Source: Planctomycetaceae bacterium (GTDB lineage: Bacteria; Planctomycetota; Planctomycetia; Pirellulales; Pirellulaceae). From it: DNA of 50,429 nucleotides. This document shows, piece after piece, positions 43,401 through 50,429 of the stretch. A program made the position numbers and the translations under genes. The DNA is taken from the NCBI GenBank assembly GCA_007694185.1, contig RECD01000194.1, forward strand, positions 1-50,429, given 5' to 3'. The stretch's first letter is position 1. Each line of letters opens with the position of its first letter. Under the pieces are notes generated by a model. It was not told where the DNA came from. It saw only the letters and a list, made by a program, of their open reading frames with translations, and searched no databases.

Positions 43401-44477
43401 GTTGTCGATCATCTCCTGATGGATGCCGTTGAAATCGAGACTGCTGCCGTGGCGATGCTCGCCCATGTGGAAAAACAACAACCCGATCAGGCTTTCGTTC
43501 ACGCCCACGTTCGGATCGATGCGGGGCGACGAAAGCAGATCGCCGGCCAGCTGTTCGCGGATCAGTTGGTCGAACCCGGTGTCGCCGTTGAAGGCTCGGA
43601 CCAGGTAATCGCGGTATTCCCACGACCCTTTCACCGGGTTGTCCCACTCGTAGCCGAAGGTGTCGGTGTAGCGGACGACGTCCATCCAGTGGCGGGCGAA
43701 GCGTTCGCCGAAGTGAGGTGAATTCATCAGACGATCTGTCCAGCGGACCATCGCCAGTTCCGCGTCGCGCCGGAAATCCTCTTCGAACGCGACCACCTCG
43801 TCGGGCTCGGGCGGCAACCCGGTTAGGACAAACGACAATCGCCGGATCAGCACCTCGGGTTCGGCGATCGGCGCGGGAGTCAGCCCGGCGGATTCGAGTC
43901 CCGCCAGCACGTACTGATCGATCGGATCGCGCGACCAAGACGCGTCGTCGACGGGCGGCATCTCGGTCCACCGCGGCGGCTGCAAACTCCACCATCCGCT
44001 CCGCTCGGCCAACTTTTCTCGCCATGCCATCGCGGCCACTTCGTCCACTGACGGCGGCTGGTCGCGGGGATCGACGGCGCCCTGGCGAATCCAAGCCTCG
44101 AAGTCGGCGATCACGTCGTCCGGCAGCCGGGTGTCGGGCGGCATTTCGAGCGACTCGTGGCGGATCGCTTGGATCAGCAAACTCGCATCGGGATCACCCG
44201 CGACCAGCGACGGACCCGAATCGCCGCCCCGCAGCAAGGCGTCGCGGTGATCCAGCACCAAGCCGCCACTGGGTTCCGATAGCGCCCCGTGATGACATTC
44301 GTAGCAATGCCGGATCAATACCGGCCGGATCCGCGACTCGAAGAAGTCGGTCGCATCGTTACCGCTGGCTAGCCCCGAGAGGCAGGGGACCGCGAACAGG
44401 CCGAACCCCAGACACAAGCAACAGCGAAACCAGTCGCGGAACGGGAAGCGATCAGGAAGGTGCATGGCCAGTGACAT
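40464..44477 (-). CDS. Planctomycete cytochrome c / DUF1549 / DUF1553 (PSD1) protein
   Basis: The protein has 1337 residues and a signal peptide (~17-38). The planctomycete cytochrome c domain has CYECHH (Cys58, Cys61, His62). DUF1549 (~150-400) ends with a second haem-like motif CARCHDHKLD. A middle insertion (~520-680) resembles a galactose-binding/discoidin beta sandwich (PHTGWGIGG, then FSTPVELPVGGEWTVTL). DUF1553 (~1080-1335) has QTFRQSGR and SIMAPPKFLVGFNLPD with a late NVPAQALILLNDPF. Exported and probably haem-bearing; function unestablished, with an association to DUF1501 partners and extracellular catabolism. I chose the ATG at 44477; 44465 is also possible. Longer than many family members because of the insert. 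Confidence 0.9.
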   Translation of the reverse strand: MSLAMHLPDRFPFRDWFRCCLCLGFGLFAVPCLSGLASGNDATDFFESRIRPVLIRHCYECHHGALSEPSGGLVLDHRDALLRGGDSGPSLVAGDPDASLLIQAIRHESLEMPPDTRLPDDVIADFEAWIRQGAVDPRDQPPSVDEVAAMAWREKLAERSGWWSLQPPRWTEMPPVDDASWSRDPIDQYVLAGLESAGLTPAPIAEPEVLIRRLSFVLTGLPPEPDEVVAFEEDFRRDAELAMVRWTDRLMNSPHFGERFARHWMDVVRYTDTFGYEWDNPVKGSWEYRDYLVRAFNGDTGFDQLIREQLAGDLLSSPRIDPNVGVNESLIGLLFFHMGEHRHGSSLDFNGIHQEMIDNKIDAFSKTFLGMTVACARCHDHKLDAVSQADYYALAGVFMTPRWTPRDIDASPRHAATLDELAKLRDEIGQGLVRSWSAAADGERFSPTGLRQWARQHREELATAGPDEIGHPLSRLLASSTVWVEPAAVQAEAEAPQTMLDIAADETITAAGEIPERDSYTVRLTTGPGEVQFLELEALTDSAGDGPGRTEHGNFVLSHLQVGVAPRIEVAASDPASDPSPDAEVSQPAFGPVQAIELASATADFSQAGYPVAAALDPAPHTGWGIGGISPLNVDRKARFQFSTPVELPVGGEWTVTLVQHYGSSHQLGRFRIRLGRHAELADDPRERSLADREAAERFADLSTNWRQADSARRAADGDRFEWLSDFTSPDFPADWVTDGRGLERGFVEDGTPLVALDGDSLIDSLLPRGYHTHALSSKLAGAIRLPAPESFPRKWISLRLSGGEWAGRLNVPQNAFHDEDVTFFDPAAPATWHGFTTRALKNGVTRVLTEISTASLNPNFPPRTGLARIGGTRLPDNDLGRNKRSWFSLTGIVTHDEPGVPQRASDEFAGLYGTAESAGDEAMVKSSDEAWERIAAWLTGPLHRLAQRRPDAGDVTLLNWMLQNGLLPSRLDQDPERLRDVALQVARYRQLEAELDFARGVLGMDERQIEPVNYRLNLRGDVDREAEAIPRDFLEVFAGQHGVSESTGSGRLALAEHLASGDNPQPARVFVNRVWAWVFGAGLVATPNDFGRLGAPPSHPELLDRLAIEFMRDDWSLRTLVRRMVLSQTFRQSGRVDPVAAERDPSNRLRHHYPTRRLDAEAIRDSLLAVSGRLDRRLHGTPINPYRVAEDPAKRLYSGPLDGDGRRSVYTTLSIMAPPKFLVGFNLPDLKLPTGRRDVTNVPAQALILLNDPFVAESASRWAEQLIQDGAGSIEQRIDEMFLSALGRRPDEAERTLWSQAVTQWTPPDSDALSDRQAWAEIAHALFNTKEFIYHR

Positions 44478-44987
44478 GGCGACGGGGCGGGAGGAGGGGA
44501 ACTGGTCACGGCGAATGGGGCGAGCGACGGTGGACGCACCGATTGGTAGCGGTCGGACCAACCCGTTCAGTCTAACCGATCCGCTGATCAACCACCGGCA
44601 TTCCATCCCGACCAGAAGGACCTGGCACCACTTGCCGCCGCTGCGTGCCACTTCGCCGCCGGCGGGGCAAACCAGCCCAGACACTCGCCCAATCGCGTCA
44701 CCGACTCGCTGGACTGCTCACTCCGGTACTGGGTGATGTCTGCCAAATCAGAGCAGCAAGCTACGAGGAAGGCAAGAAAAGCAAGCCGTCGCCCGCCGAT
44801 GACCGAACCACACTCCCGCAAAATGGTGGCACCTTCCGCCTTCAAAATGGGTGGCACCTTCCGCCTTCCCCACGCAAAATGGGTGGCACCTTCCGCCAGT
44901 GGCACCTTCCGCCTTCCAGGACCCGACCGAGATTCGGCTTGATTTGCGCACAATTTGCGCGCATACTGGACTGAAAACAGGTGCTTC
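44478..44987. other. Divergent intergenic region at the left edge of the RloAB island
   Basis: It separates the minus-strand DUF1549/1553 gene from the plus-strand RloA gene. It holds the inverted-orientation repeat cluster (44820-44918). TTGCGCACAATTTGCGCGCATACT just before RloA (44945-44968) contains a repeated TTTGCGC heptamer 11 bases apart, a possible operator. No gene is supported. Confidence 0.5.
44820..44918 (-). repeat. Cluster of GGTGGCACCTTCCGCC repeats (inverse of 28442-28652)
   Basis: Four units share TGGCACCTTCCGCC, the reverse complement of the GGAAGGTGCC core found 16 kb to the left. Two units have AAAATGGGTGGCACCTTCCG in common. It lies directly upstream of the RloA-RloB pair. 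Confidence 0.8.
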
Positions 44988-46253
44988 ATGCTAATAGAGT
45001 TCCGCGTCGAGAATCACCGGTCGATTTGCGAAGAGCAAGTCATCACGTTCGAAGCTTCGACCGCGATCGAAGAAGACAAAAAAATCGAGTTATTTTCGAC
45101 GCCGTCTGACAATATCTCGTTGCTCCCTGCCATCGTTTTGTACGGTGCGAACGCCAGCGGAAAAAGCAATGCGTTAGCGGCGATTGAGTACATGCAGACA
45201 GCCATTCTGCATTCTCACCGTCTGTGGGAGCCAGACCTCGGCGTTCCACGACAACCCTTTGCGTGGGGTGAATGGAAAGCAAAGCCGTCAACCTTTGAAG
45301 CAGACTTTTTTATTAAAGATGTACGCCACACCTATGGGTTTGTGGTGGACGATGAGAAGGTCATCGAAGAATGGCTATTTGCCTATCCGAAAGGCCGCAA
45401 GCAAACGTGGTTCACCCGTGATGAGCTGAAATTCGACTTCGGTGACAGCCTCCGAGGTGAACGAAAGGCGATTGAAGATATCACTCGACCGAATTCACTC
45501 TTTCTTTCTGCCGCGGTGCAGAATCGACATGAGCAACTCCTGCCAATCTACATATGGTTTCGCTCGATTAACTTCTCGCGACCTTCGCTTCGGGATGGTC
45601 GTTTTTTTCATTCGCCCATGAACGATCTTCGGCGACTTCATCCGAGTTGGCTTCTCGGTGTACCTGACGACGAGTTGACTTCGCAACAGAAGAAGCTCAT
45701 CGTTCGTTTTCGCAAGCTGCTCCGAGAGTCCGACTTTGGGGTCACCGACTTCCAAAAAATCCAAAAAGAGGACAAGGGTATCGGCAACGGTCGCACAGAA
45801 ATTGCATTGCTACATGGCGACAATGATACTGGCGCGTGGTTGCCGCTAGAAGAAGAATCGAGCGGTACGCAAACCATGTTTCGCTTAGCTCCATTTGTCC
45901 TGGATGCTTTACAGCGGGGCGGGCTGCTCGTCGCCGACGAACTTGAAGCCAGTCTGCATCCACTCCTGGCGATCGAGTTGATCCGCTTGTTTTCGAGTTC
46001 TAGTACCAATCCGAAAGGTGCGCAACTTCTGTTCACAACGCACGATTCCAACTTGCTCGGTAACATCACCGGCACTTCACCGCTTCGTCGCGATCAGATC
46101 TATTTTGCTGAAAAGAAACCAGACGGCAAGTCCGTCATCTATCCGCTCACCAACTTTAGACCGAGAAAATCGGAGAACATCGAGCGAGGTTATTTGCAAG
46201 GACGTTACGGAGCGATCCCTTACCTCGCTCGTTTTGGTGAGGTGGCGGAATAG
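44988..46253 (+). CDS. RloA-like AAA15 ATPase (AbiLi-like) of a two-gene defence system
   Basis: The protein has 421 residues and no signal peptide. It begins MLIEFRVENHRSICEEQ, the usual start of ABC-ATPase-like AAA15/OLD-type proteins. Walker A is GANASGKS (53-60, Lys59). A signature-like segment LEEESSGTQTMFRLAPF precedes Walker B GLLVADELEASLHPLL, and LFTTHDSNLL gives the switch His. It has no fused nuclease; the partner next door supplies the TOPRIM domain. Together they match RloA-RloB, related to the AbiL phage-resistance pair of lactococci. Base composition is visibly lower in G+C, with longer A/T runs, than the neighbours, which suggests transfer. The next start is three bases away. 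Confidence 0.85.
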   Translation: MLIEFRVENHRSICEEQVITFEASTAIEEDKKIELFSTPSDNISLLPAIVLYGANASGKSNALAAIEYMQTAILHSHRLWEPDLGVPRQPFAWGEWKAKPSTFEADFFIKDVRHTYGFVVDDEKVIEEWLFAYPKGRKQTWFTRDELKFDFGDSLRGERKAIEDITRPNSLFLSAAVQNRHEQLLPIYIWFRSINFSRPSLRDGRFFHSPMNDLRRLHPSWLLGVPDDELTSQQKKLIVRFRKLLRESDFGVTDFQKIQKEDKGIGNGRTEIALLHGDNDTGAWLPLEEESSGTQTMFRLAPFVLDALQRGGLLVADELEASLHPLLAIELIRLFSSSSTNPKGAQLLFTTHDSNLLGNITGTSPLRRDQIYFAEKKPDGKSVIYPLTNFRPRKSENIERGYLQGRYGAIPYLARFGEVAE

Positions 46254-46256
46254 GAA

Positions 46257-46898
46257 ATGGGCAGACGAAACCGAAACAGAAAGCCTGCGCGTCCATCACC
46301 GTTCCGAGACGCCAAAAAGCGAATCTTGTTGGTTTGCGAAGGGGTGGTAACGGAAGTCGAATATATAGACTTTTTTCTTAAGAGGCTCCGCTCACGCCTG
46401 GTCTTCATCGAAACGGTCGGTTTAGGGGCCGACCCAAAGACCGTTGTCGCAAAAGCGAAAAGAATGCGAGATGAGAACCGCGATGATGCGAAGAAAGCAG
46501 ACGACAAGAATGTACTTTTCGATGAAGTCTGGTGTGCGTTTGACCGGGATGATCACCCAACCTGGGACGCGGCGGTTCAAATGGCTAAAGCCAATACGCT
46601 GGAGCTCGCCGCATCGAATCCGTCCGTTGAGCTTTGGCTACTGCTGCATTTTAGGCAGAATCCTGGAATGCGCGATCGTAAAGCAATTGCGAAGATGTTA
46701 TCGGACCATTTGTCTAATTACAACAAGCACCTCGAGTTTGATGCTTTATGGCCAATGTGGCAAGACGCTGCCGATCGCGCCGAACGAATGGATGATGATG
46801 CGATTCAAGCAGAGGAAGCCCATCGCAATCCGACCACTGGCTTTTACCGCTTGGTGCGATCTATATACAACTCCTGCACCGATCAATCGACGGGATAA
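46257..46898 (+). CDS. RloB-like (AbiLii-like) TOPRIM-type effector
   Basis: The protein has 213 residues. A basic N-terminus is followed by RILLVCEGVVTEVEYIDFFLK, whose Glu fits the first TOPRIM-like acid, and VWCAFDRDDHPTWD, the DxD-type motif. NPSVELWLLLHF is a further RloB hallmark. Family knowledge: RloB-type proteins (including AbiLii) pair with an AAA ATPase and give abortive phage resistance, and a nuclease activity is presumed. The stop codon TAA (46896-46898) is also the first three bases of the 105-bp element copy 3, so the element may have supplied the present C-terminus. Composition is low in G+C like its partner's. Confidence 0.82.
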   Translation: MGRRNRNRKPARPSPFRDAKKRILLVCEGVVTEVEYIDFFLKRLRSRLVFIETVGLGADPKTVVAKAKRMRDENRDDAKKADDKNVLFDEVWCAFDRDDHPTWDAAVQMAKANTLELAASNPSVELWLLLHFRQNPGMRDRKAIAKMLSDHLSNYNKHLEFDALWPMWQDAADRAERMDDDAIQAEEAHRNPTTGFYRLVRSIYNSCTDQSTG

Positions 46899-47000
46899 GT
46901 ACTTCAACAGGTTTCATCCCTCACAACTTGAACGCGTAAAACGAAACCACGTTGGCCGACTTTCTGGGATTATACCGGGATAATCCTGTTGAGGTGCTTA
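46896..47000 (+). repeat. 105-bp inverted-repeat-ended element, copy 3
   Basis: Its ends are TAAGTACTTCAACAGG (46896-46911) and CCTGTTGAGGTGCTTA (46985-47000), which match as an inverted repeat at 14 of 16 positions. It is exactly 105 bp like the other two complete copies. Its left end forms the stop codon of the RloB gene. Confidence 0.78.
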
Positions 47001-47245
47001 GCGGCACGGCGGAAGCCGTATGGAGTGGCTGTCGGCTTAATTTGGCGGCACGGCGCAAGCATTCCGGTGCGTCGGCAATTGTGATACCGGAGGGTTTGCG
47101 CCCAATACCGCTAATTCGACGTATGAAAAAATCGCATTTCCCCGCATGATTGTGGTGCCTAAACCCAATCCCACAAAGGAAATGTGACATTGCATTGGTT
47201 CAGCGGAACTCGCGAAATCGGGAGCGGCGTTTAGCGTTGTGGTGA
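47001..47245. other. Intergenic stretch between the repeat element and the transposase remnant
   Basis: I see no gene. Two short GGCGGCACGGCG-like motifs (near 47011 and 47043) repeat locally. It may contain the decayed 5' part of the IS110 element, but I could not match the DEDD domain in any frame. Confidence 0.4.
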
Positions 47246-47701
<456 letters not shown>

Positions 47702-47823
47702 GACAGCCGACGGCACTTTCCGCGGTACTGCGGCAGGCCGTCGCGAATCCTGCCTCTTCAAGTCCAACCGATCCCCCGCGCCGTCCGCAGATCGAACGCT
47801 GGCGACCGATCCGGCTTCACGAA

Positions 47824-50268
47824 TCAGTTCAACCTGCCGAAACCGGTGTGACGGACGTCGACGCCAATTTTCGCTAATCGATCGCGCAGGTCGTCGTTGT
47901 GAATGGCGACCGCCAACTCGGCGAACGCTTCATCAGCGGCTGCGGCGAAGGCGTCGAGATGGGAATCGCGGTGCGCGTAGCTGGGGTAAAACCCGCCGCC
48001 GACCAGAAAACCACGTGCGAGCATTTTCGCGGTCAGTAGCGTCGACAATTCGGCGGCTTGCGGATGGTCGAAGCTGAGTTTCAGGAGGGCCGCGTGGCCA
48101 GCTGCTACCGCCGGAACGCCGTGCCGCGTGCCCAGTTCGGTCCAGATCGTCCGCATCCGCTCGCCGATCCGTGTGACATGTGAGACGGCATCGAGCTGAC
48201 GCAGTTTGCGGATCGTCGCCAGCGCCGCGGTCGGGCCGACGGCCTCGGTCCAGTAGGTGCTTGAGATGAAGGACTTTTGGGCGGCGTCCATCACGTGCCG
48301 ACGGCCGATGATCGCGGCCATCGGATGCCCGTTGCCGAGCGCCTTGGCGAAGACGGCGATATCGGGCTGAACGCCATACTTCAGATGCGCCCCGCCCAAG
48401 TGCATTCGCCAACCCGCAGAGATCTCGTCGAACAGCAGCACCGCGCCATGTTCGTCGCAGAGTTCCCTGACGCCCTCCAAGAAGCCCGGCTGGGGGTCGA
48501 CCGAGCGAGTCGGCTCCATCACCACGGCGGCGATCTCGTTGCCGTAGCGGGTCAAACGCTGACGAAGTTCATCCAACCGGTTGTAGGTGAACGGCAACGC
48601 CGTGCCGGCTAGACCTCGCGGCACGCCTGTCGGATCGAGCCCCGGCAGCAGGTGAGCTCGCAAGGAATCGTCGTGACCGGAACCGCCTTCATTCGCTTGC
48701 ACCGCTTGCTCGGCGCCGTCCGCTGGAGTCTGCGGGGTTTGCTGCGTCGCTTCGCCATGGTTCGCGGCCAAGTACCAATCCGACCAACCGTGGTAGCCAC
48801 AAAAGGCGATCCGGTCGCGGCCCGTCGCGGCCCGCGCGATCCGCACCGCGATCGACATCGCCTCCCCGCCCGATCGGGCGAAGCGGGCTTGTTCGGCCCA
48901 CGGGTGAACCGCGATCAGTTCCTCGGCTAAGTCGACTTCTTCCGCCGCGTTGAGCGACGACATCGACCCTTGGGCGACGCGGCGTCGGACCGCGGCGGTG
49001 ACATCGGGATCGGCGTAACCGAGCAGGCAGGAACCGATTCCGGAGGTCGTCATGTCGATCAGTCGGCGGCCATCCAAATCGACCACTTCACACCCTCGGG
49101 CGGACGCGGCGTAGGCGGGCCAACATCCCGGTGCAAACATTTCCGGCCGCTTGCTCAGCAACTGCGTCCCTCCGGGGATCAGCCCTTTCGCACGCTCGTA
49201 AGTTGCCGCGGTTTTGGAGCCGATTTCGCCCACGCCGAAAGCTGGTGTTTGATCGCCAGCGTCCTCGCGAAAGGCGATCCCCAACGCCTCGGACGCGTTT
49301 CGCCAAAACAGCCCTTCGACCTCTTCGGTCGTCCATTCGGCGATCTCAATCGCCTGCTTGATCGACAACAACTGTTCGTAGATCGCCAGGATCGGTCGGC
49401 CGTCGCAATGGGGAAATTGCAACGCGGCGCGATCCGCGTCGACGGCTTGCCAAGCTCGGCCCAACGCCGCGTACTGACCGTGGAAGTAGGTCGCGTCGAT
49501 CCCGTCCGAGCCGAACCAGATCCGCCGTCGGTCCTCCCGTTGGAACAGGGTGATCAAAGGCCGGATGTCGGTTACCGCCGACACGTCGTACCAAAGTTGA
49601 GGCAGGTCACGGAGCCGATCGATCGCTTGGCGGATCGGCCAATACGTGAAACTCCGCGCGGCATGGGCCAAGATCCAGCGGATTCGTGGGTATCGCCGAG
49701 TCGTGTACTCGGTCAGGTCTCGCAAGTTCTGTTCGTCGGCGCAGCCATGAAAACGCGACAGGTGCATGGTGACCCACGCCCCGTGCTCGTTCGCCAACTC
49801 CATCTGTTCGTGCGTCAGAAACTCCTCGATCCGACACTCGGCGATGTCGCCGGTCACGGAGAAGATCCGGTAGGGCTTCAACCCGATCACCTGGGCCGAT
49901 CGCAGGTCCCGCTCGATATCCTCGACACGACATTTCGGCGTCACCAATCGGTTCAGCCGACTGTTCGGGTCGCCCGCGATCTCGTCGAGGCACCAGCGGT
50001 TGTGGGCGGCGACATCGATCGCTTTCAGCGGCGTGCCGAGCGCCAAGAAGTGCGTTTCGCGTCCCGGGTAGAGCCGTTCGGCCCAAGCCTTCAGCGTGGC
50101 CAAGTCGGCCAACCCCCAAGTGACCTTGGAGGCGTCCGGACCGGTCAGGTGTCGTGGGTCGAACAGGTGAATGTGCGAATCCAGAATTCGCTGGGGAACG
50201 AAATCGGCGAGCTCCTCGTCCCAGATCTGTTGATCGGCGGGAGAATAATCGTGCAGCGAGATCGGCAT
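47824..50268 (-). CDS. Fusion of amidohydrolase-2 domain with class III aminotransferase (glutamate-1-semialdehyde-aminomutase-like)
   Basis: The protein has 814 residues and looks cytoplasmic. The N-terminal amidohydrolase_2 (PF04909-like) TIM barrel (~27-345) has the metal motif DSHIHLFD (His32, His34), MHLSRFHG, LAHAARS and FGSDGID. After a short linker comes a fold type I PLP enzyme (~360-790). It has KGLIPGGTQLLSKRPEMF and the Gly-rich RFARSGGEAMSIAVRIARAATG. VLLFDEISAGWR carries the PLP-contacting Asp, and FAKALGNGHP the Schiff-base Lys642. The second half resembles GSA aminomutase and related aminotransferases. Inferred: two successive steps on one metabolite, perhaps hydrolysis or decarboxylation and transamination. 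The actual substrate is unknown. The stop lies 122 bases from the transposase remnant. Confidence 0.85.
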   Translation of the reverse strand: MPISLHDYSPADQQIWDEELADFVPQRILDSHIHLFDPRHLTGPDASKVTWGLADLATLKAWAERLYPGRETHFLALGTPLKAIDVAAHNRWCLDEIAGDPNSRLNRLVTPKCRVEDIERDLRSAQVIGLKPYRIFSVTGDIAECRIEEFLTHEQMELANEHGAWVTMHLSRFHGCADEQNLRDLTEYTTRRYPRIRWILAHAARSFTYWPIRQAIDRLRDLPQLWYDVSAVTDIRPLITLFQREDRRRIWFGSDGIDATYFHGQYAALGRAWQAVDADRAALQFPHCDGRPILAIYEQLLSIKQAIEIAEWTTEEVEGLFWRNASEALGIAFREDAGDQTPAFGVGEIGSKTAATYERAKGLIPGGTQLLSKRPEMFAPGCWPAYAASARGCEVVDLDGRRLIDMTTSGIGSCLLGYADPDVTAAVRRRVAQGSMSSLNAAEEVDLAEELIAVHPWAEQARFARSGGEAMSIAVRIARAATGRDRIAFCGYHGWSDWYLAANHGEATQQTPQTPADGAEQAVQANEGGSGHDDSLRAHLLPGLDPTGVPRGLAGTALPFTYNRLDELRQRLTRYGNEIAAVVMEPTRSVDPQPGFLEGVRELCDEHGAVLLFDEISAGWRMHLGGAHLKYGVQPDIAVFAKALGNGHPMAAIIGRRHVMDAAQKSFISSTYWTEAVGPTAALATIRKLRQLDAVSHVTRIGERMRTIWTELGTRHGVPAVAAGHAALLKLSFDHPQAAELSTLLTAKMLARGFLVGGGFYPSYAHRDSHLDAFAAAADEAFAELAVAIHNDDLRDRLAKIGVDVRHTGFGRLN

Positions 50269-50291
50269 GAGATGGAATCAGTCGGGTGACG

Positions 50292-50310
50292 CCCCCCCCC
50301 GGTTCGAACC
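50292..50310. repeat. Poly-C run followed by a perfect 10-bp palindrome
   Basis: Nine Cs (50292-50300) precede GGTTCGAACC (50301-50310). It lies 24 bases upstream of the fusion gene's start (transcribed leftwards), so the run could affect its expression or be a slippage site. Structure only; function not shown. Confidence 0.5.
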
Positions 50311-50331
50311 CCGAACCACGTCGGCGACGCA

Positions 50332-50429
50332 GGTTAGCAATGAGCGGTAAATATCTGTCGCCACATCCACGCTCTGGCGAGCGTAGCTACCGTCGCCAGA
50401 CGGTGGCCGTACCCAACGGATTGGAAAAA
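50332..50429 (-). repeat. 98-bp dispersed repeat, inverted copy, at the window edge
   Basis: It is the reverse complement of 4968-5065 with five mismatches, including both hairpins ACGCTC-TGGC-GAGCGT and ACCGTC-GCCA-GACGGT. It may continue beyond the window. Confidence 0.8.

Noticed and set aside
50292-50325. tRNA-like T-arm (GGTTCGAACC)
   Set aside because: No acceptor, D or anticodon arm can be built around it; it is only a short palindrome after a C run.

Overview
The window looks like chromosomal DNA of a marine-type planctomycete (Planctomycetota, probably Pirellulaceae, Rhodopirellula-like). The reasons are high G+C, a DUF1549/DUF1553 'planctomycete cytochrome c' protein beside a DUF1501 protein, several formylglycine sulfatases, Tat-exported DUF1080 and Gfo/Idh/MocA proteins, few clear Shine-Dalgarno sites, and repeat-rich intergenic DNA. 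No rRNA, tRNA or CRISPR array was seen. Genus level is an inference.

Layout. 1-1549: repeats and no convincing complete gene. 1550-5946 (+): Tat-exported TIM-barrel sugar isomerase-like protein, DUF1080 glycosidase-like protein, Gfo/Idh/MocA oxidoreductase, PIG-L deacetylase. 6127-15540 (+): sulfatase-esterase fusion, a sulfatase cut off after its first ~46 codons, an ornithine-decarboxylase-like enzyme, a broken membrane-fusion protein gene, an intact CzcA/CusA-type RND pump, and a second full sulfatase. 16534-24645 (-): SMC, M42-like peptidase, BadF-type amino-sugar kinase overlapping murQ, exported peroxiredoxin, small cytochrome c. 24970-27631 (+): guanine deaminase, carboxymuconolactone-decarboxylase-family protein, MobA. 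27633-28250 (-): DUF3365 haem lipoprotein. 29222-33288 (+): GMP synthase and a PhoR/PhoB-like two-component pair with a Pho-box-like site. 33783-44477 (-): a tightly packed run of DUF1549/1553 protein, DUF1501 protein, tandem alpha/beta hydrolase, and a beta-lactamase/VanX fusion. 44988-47701 (+): a lower-G+C island with a RloA-RloB (AbiL-like) defence pair, a 105-bp inverted-repeat element and an IS110 remnant. 47824-50268 (-): an amidohydrolase/class III aminotransferase fusion.

Themes. Much of the content fits breakdown of sulfated or acetylated polysaccharide and cell-wall recycling: sulfatases, esterases, DUF1080, Gfo/Idh, PIG-L, MurQ plus kinase, and a D-Ala-D-Ala dipeptidase fused to a penicillin-binding-type hydrolase. 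Housekeeping genes (smc, guaA, mobA, guanine deaminase) are interleaved. Damage is concentrated at 8.85-10.98 kb (two broken genes) and 46.9-47.7 kb (transposase remnant).

Most notable: the beta-lactamase/VanX fusion with all VanX metal ligands at canonical spacing; the RloAB island, whose last stop codon lies in a 105-bp repeat; that 105-bp element, present in three copies of identical length; a 98-bp inverted repeat pair 45 kb apart; and the other two-domain fusions.
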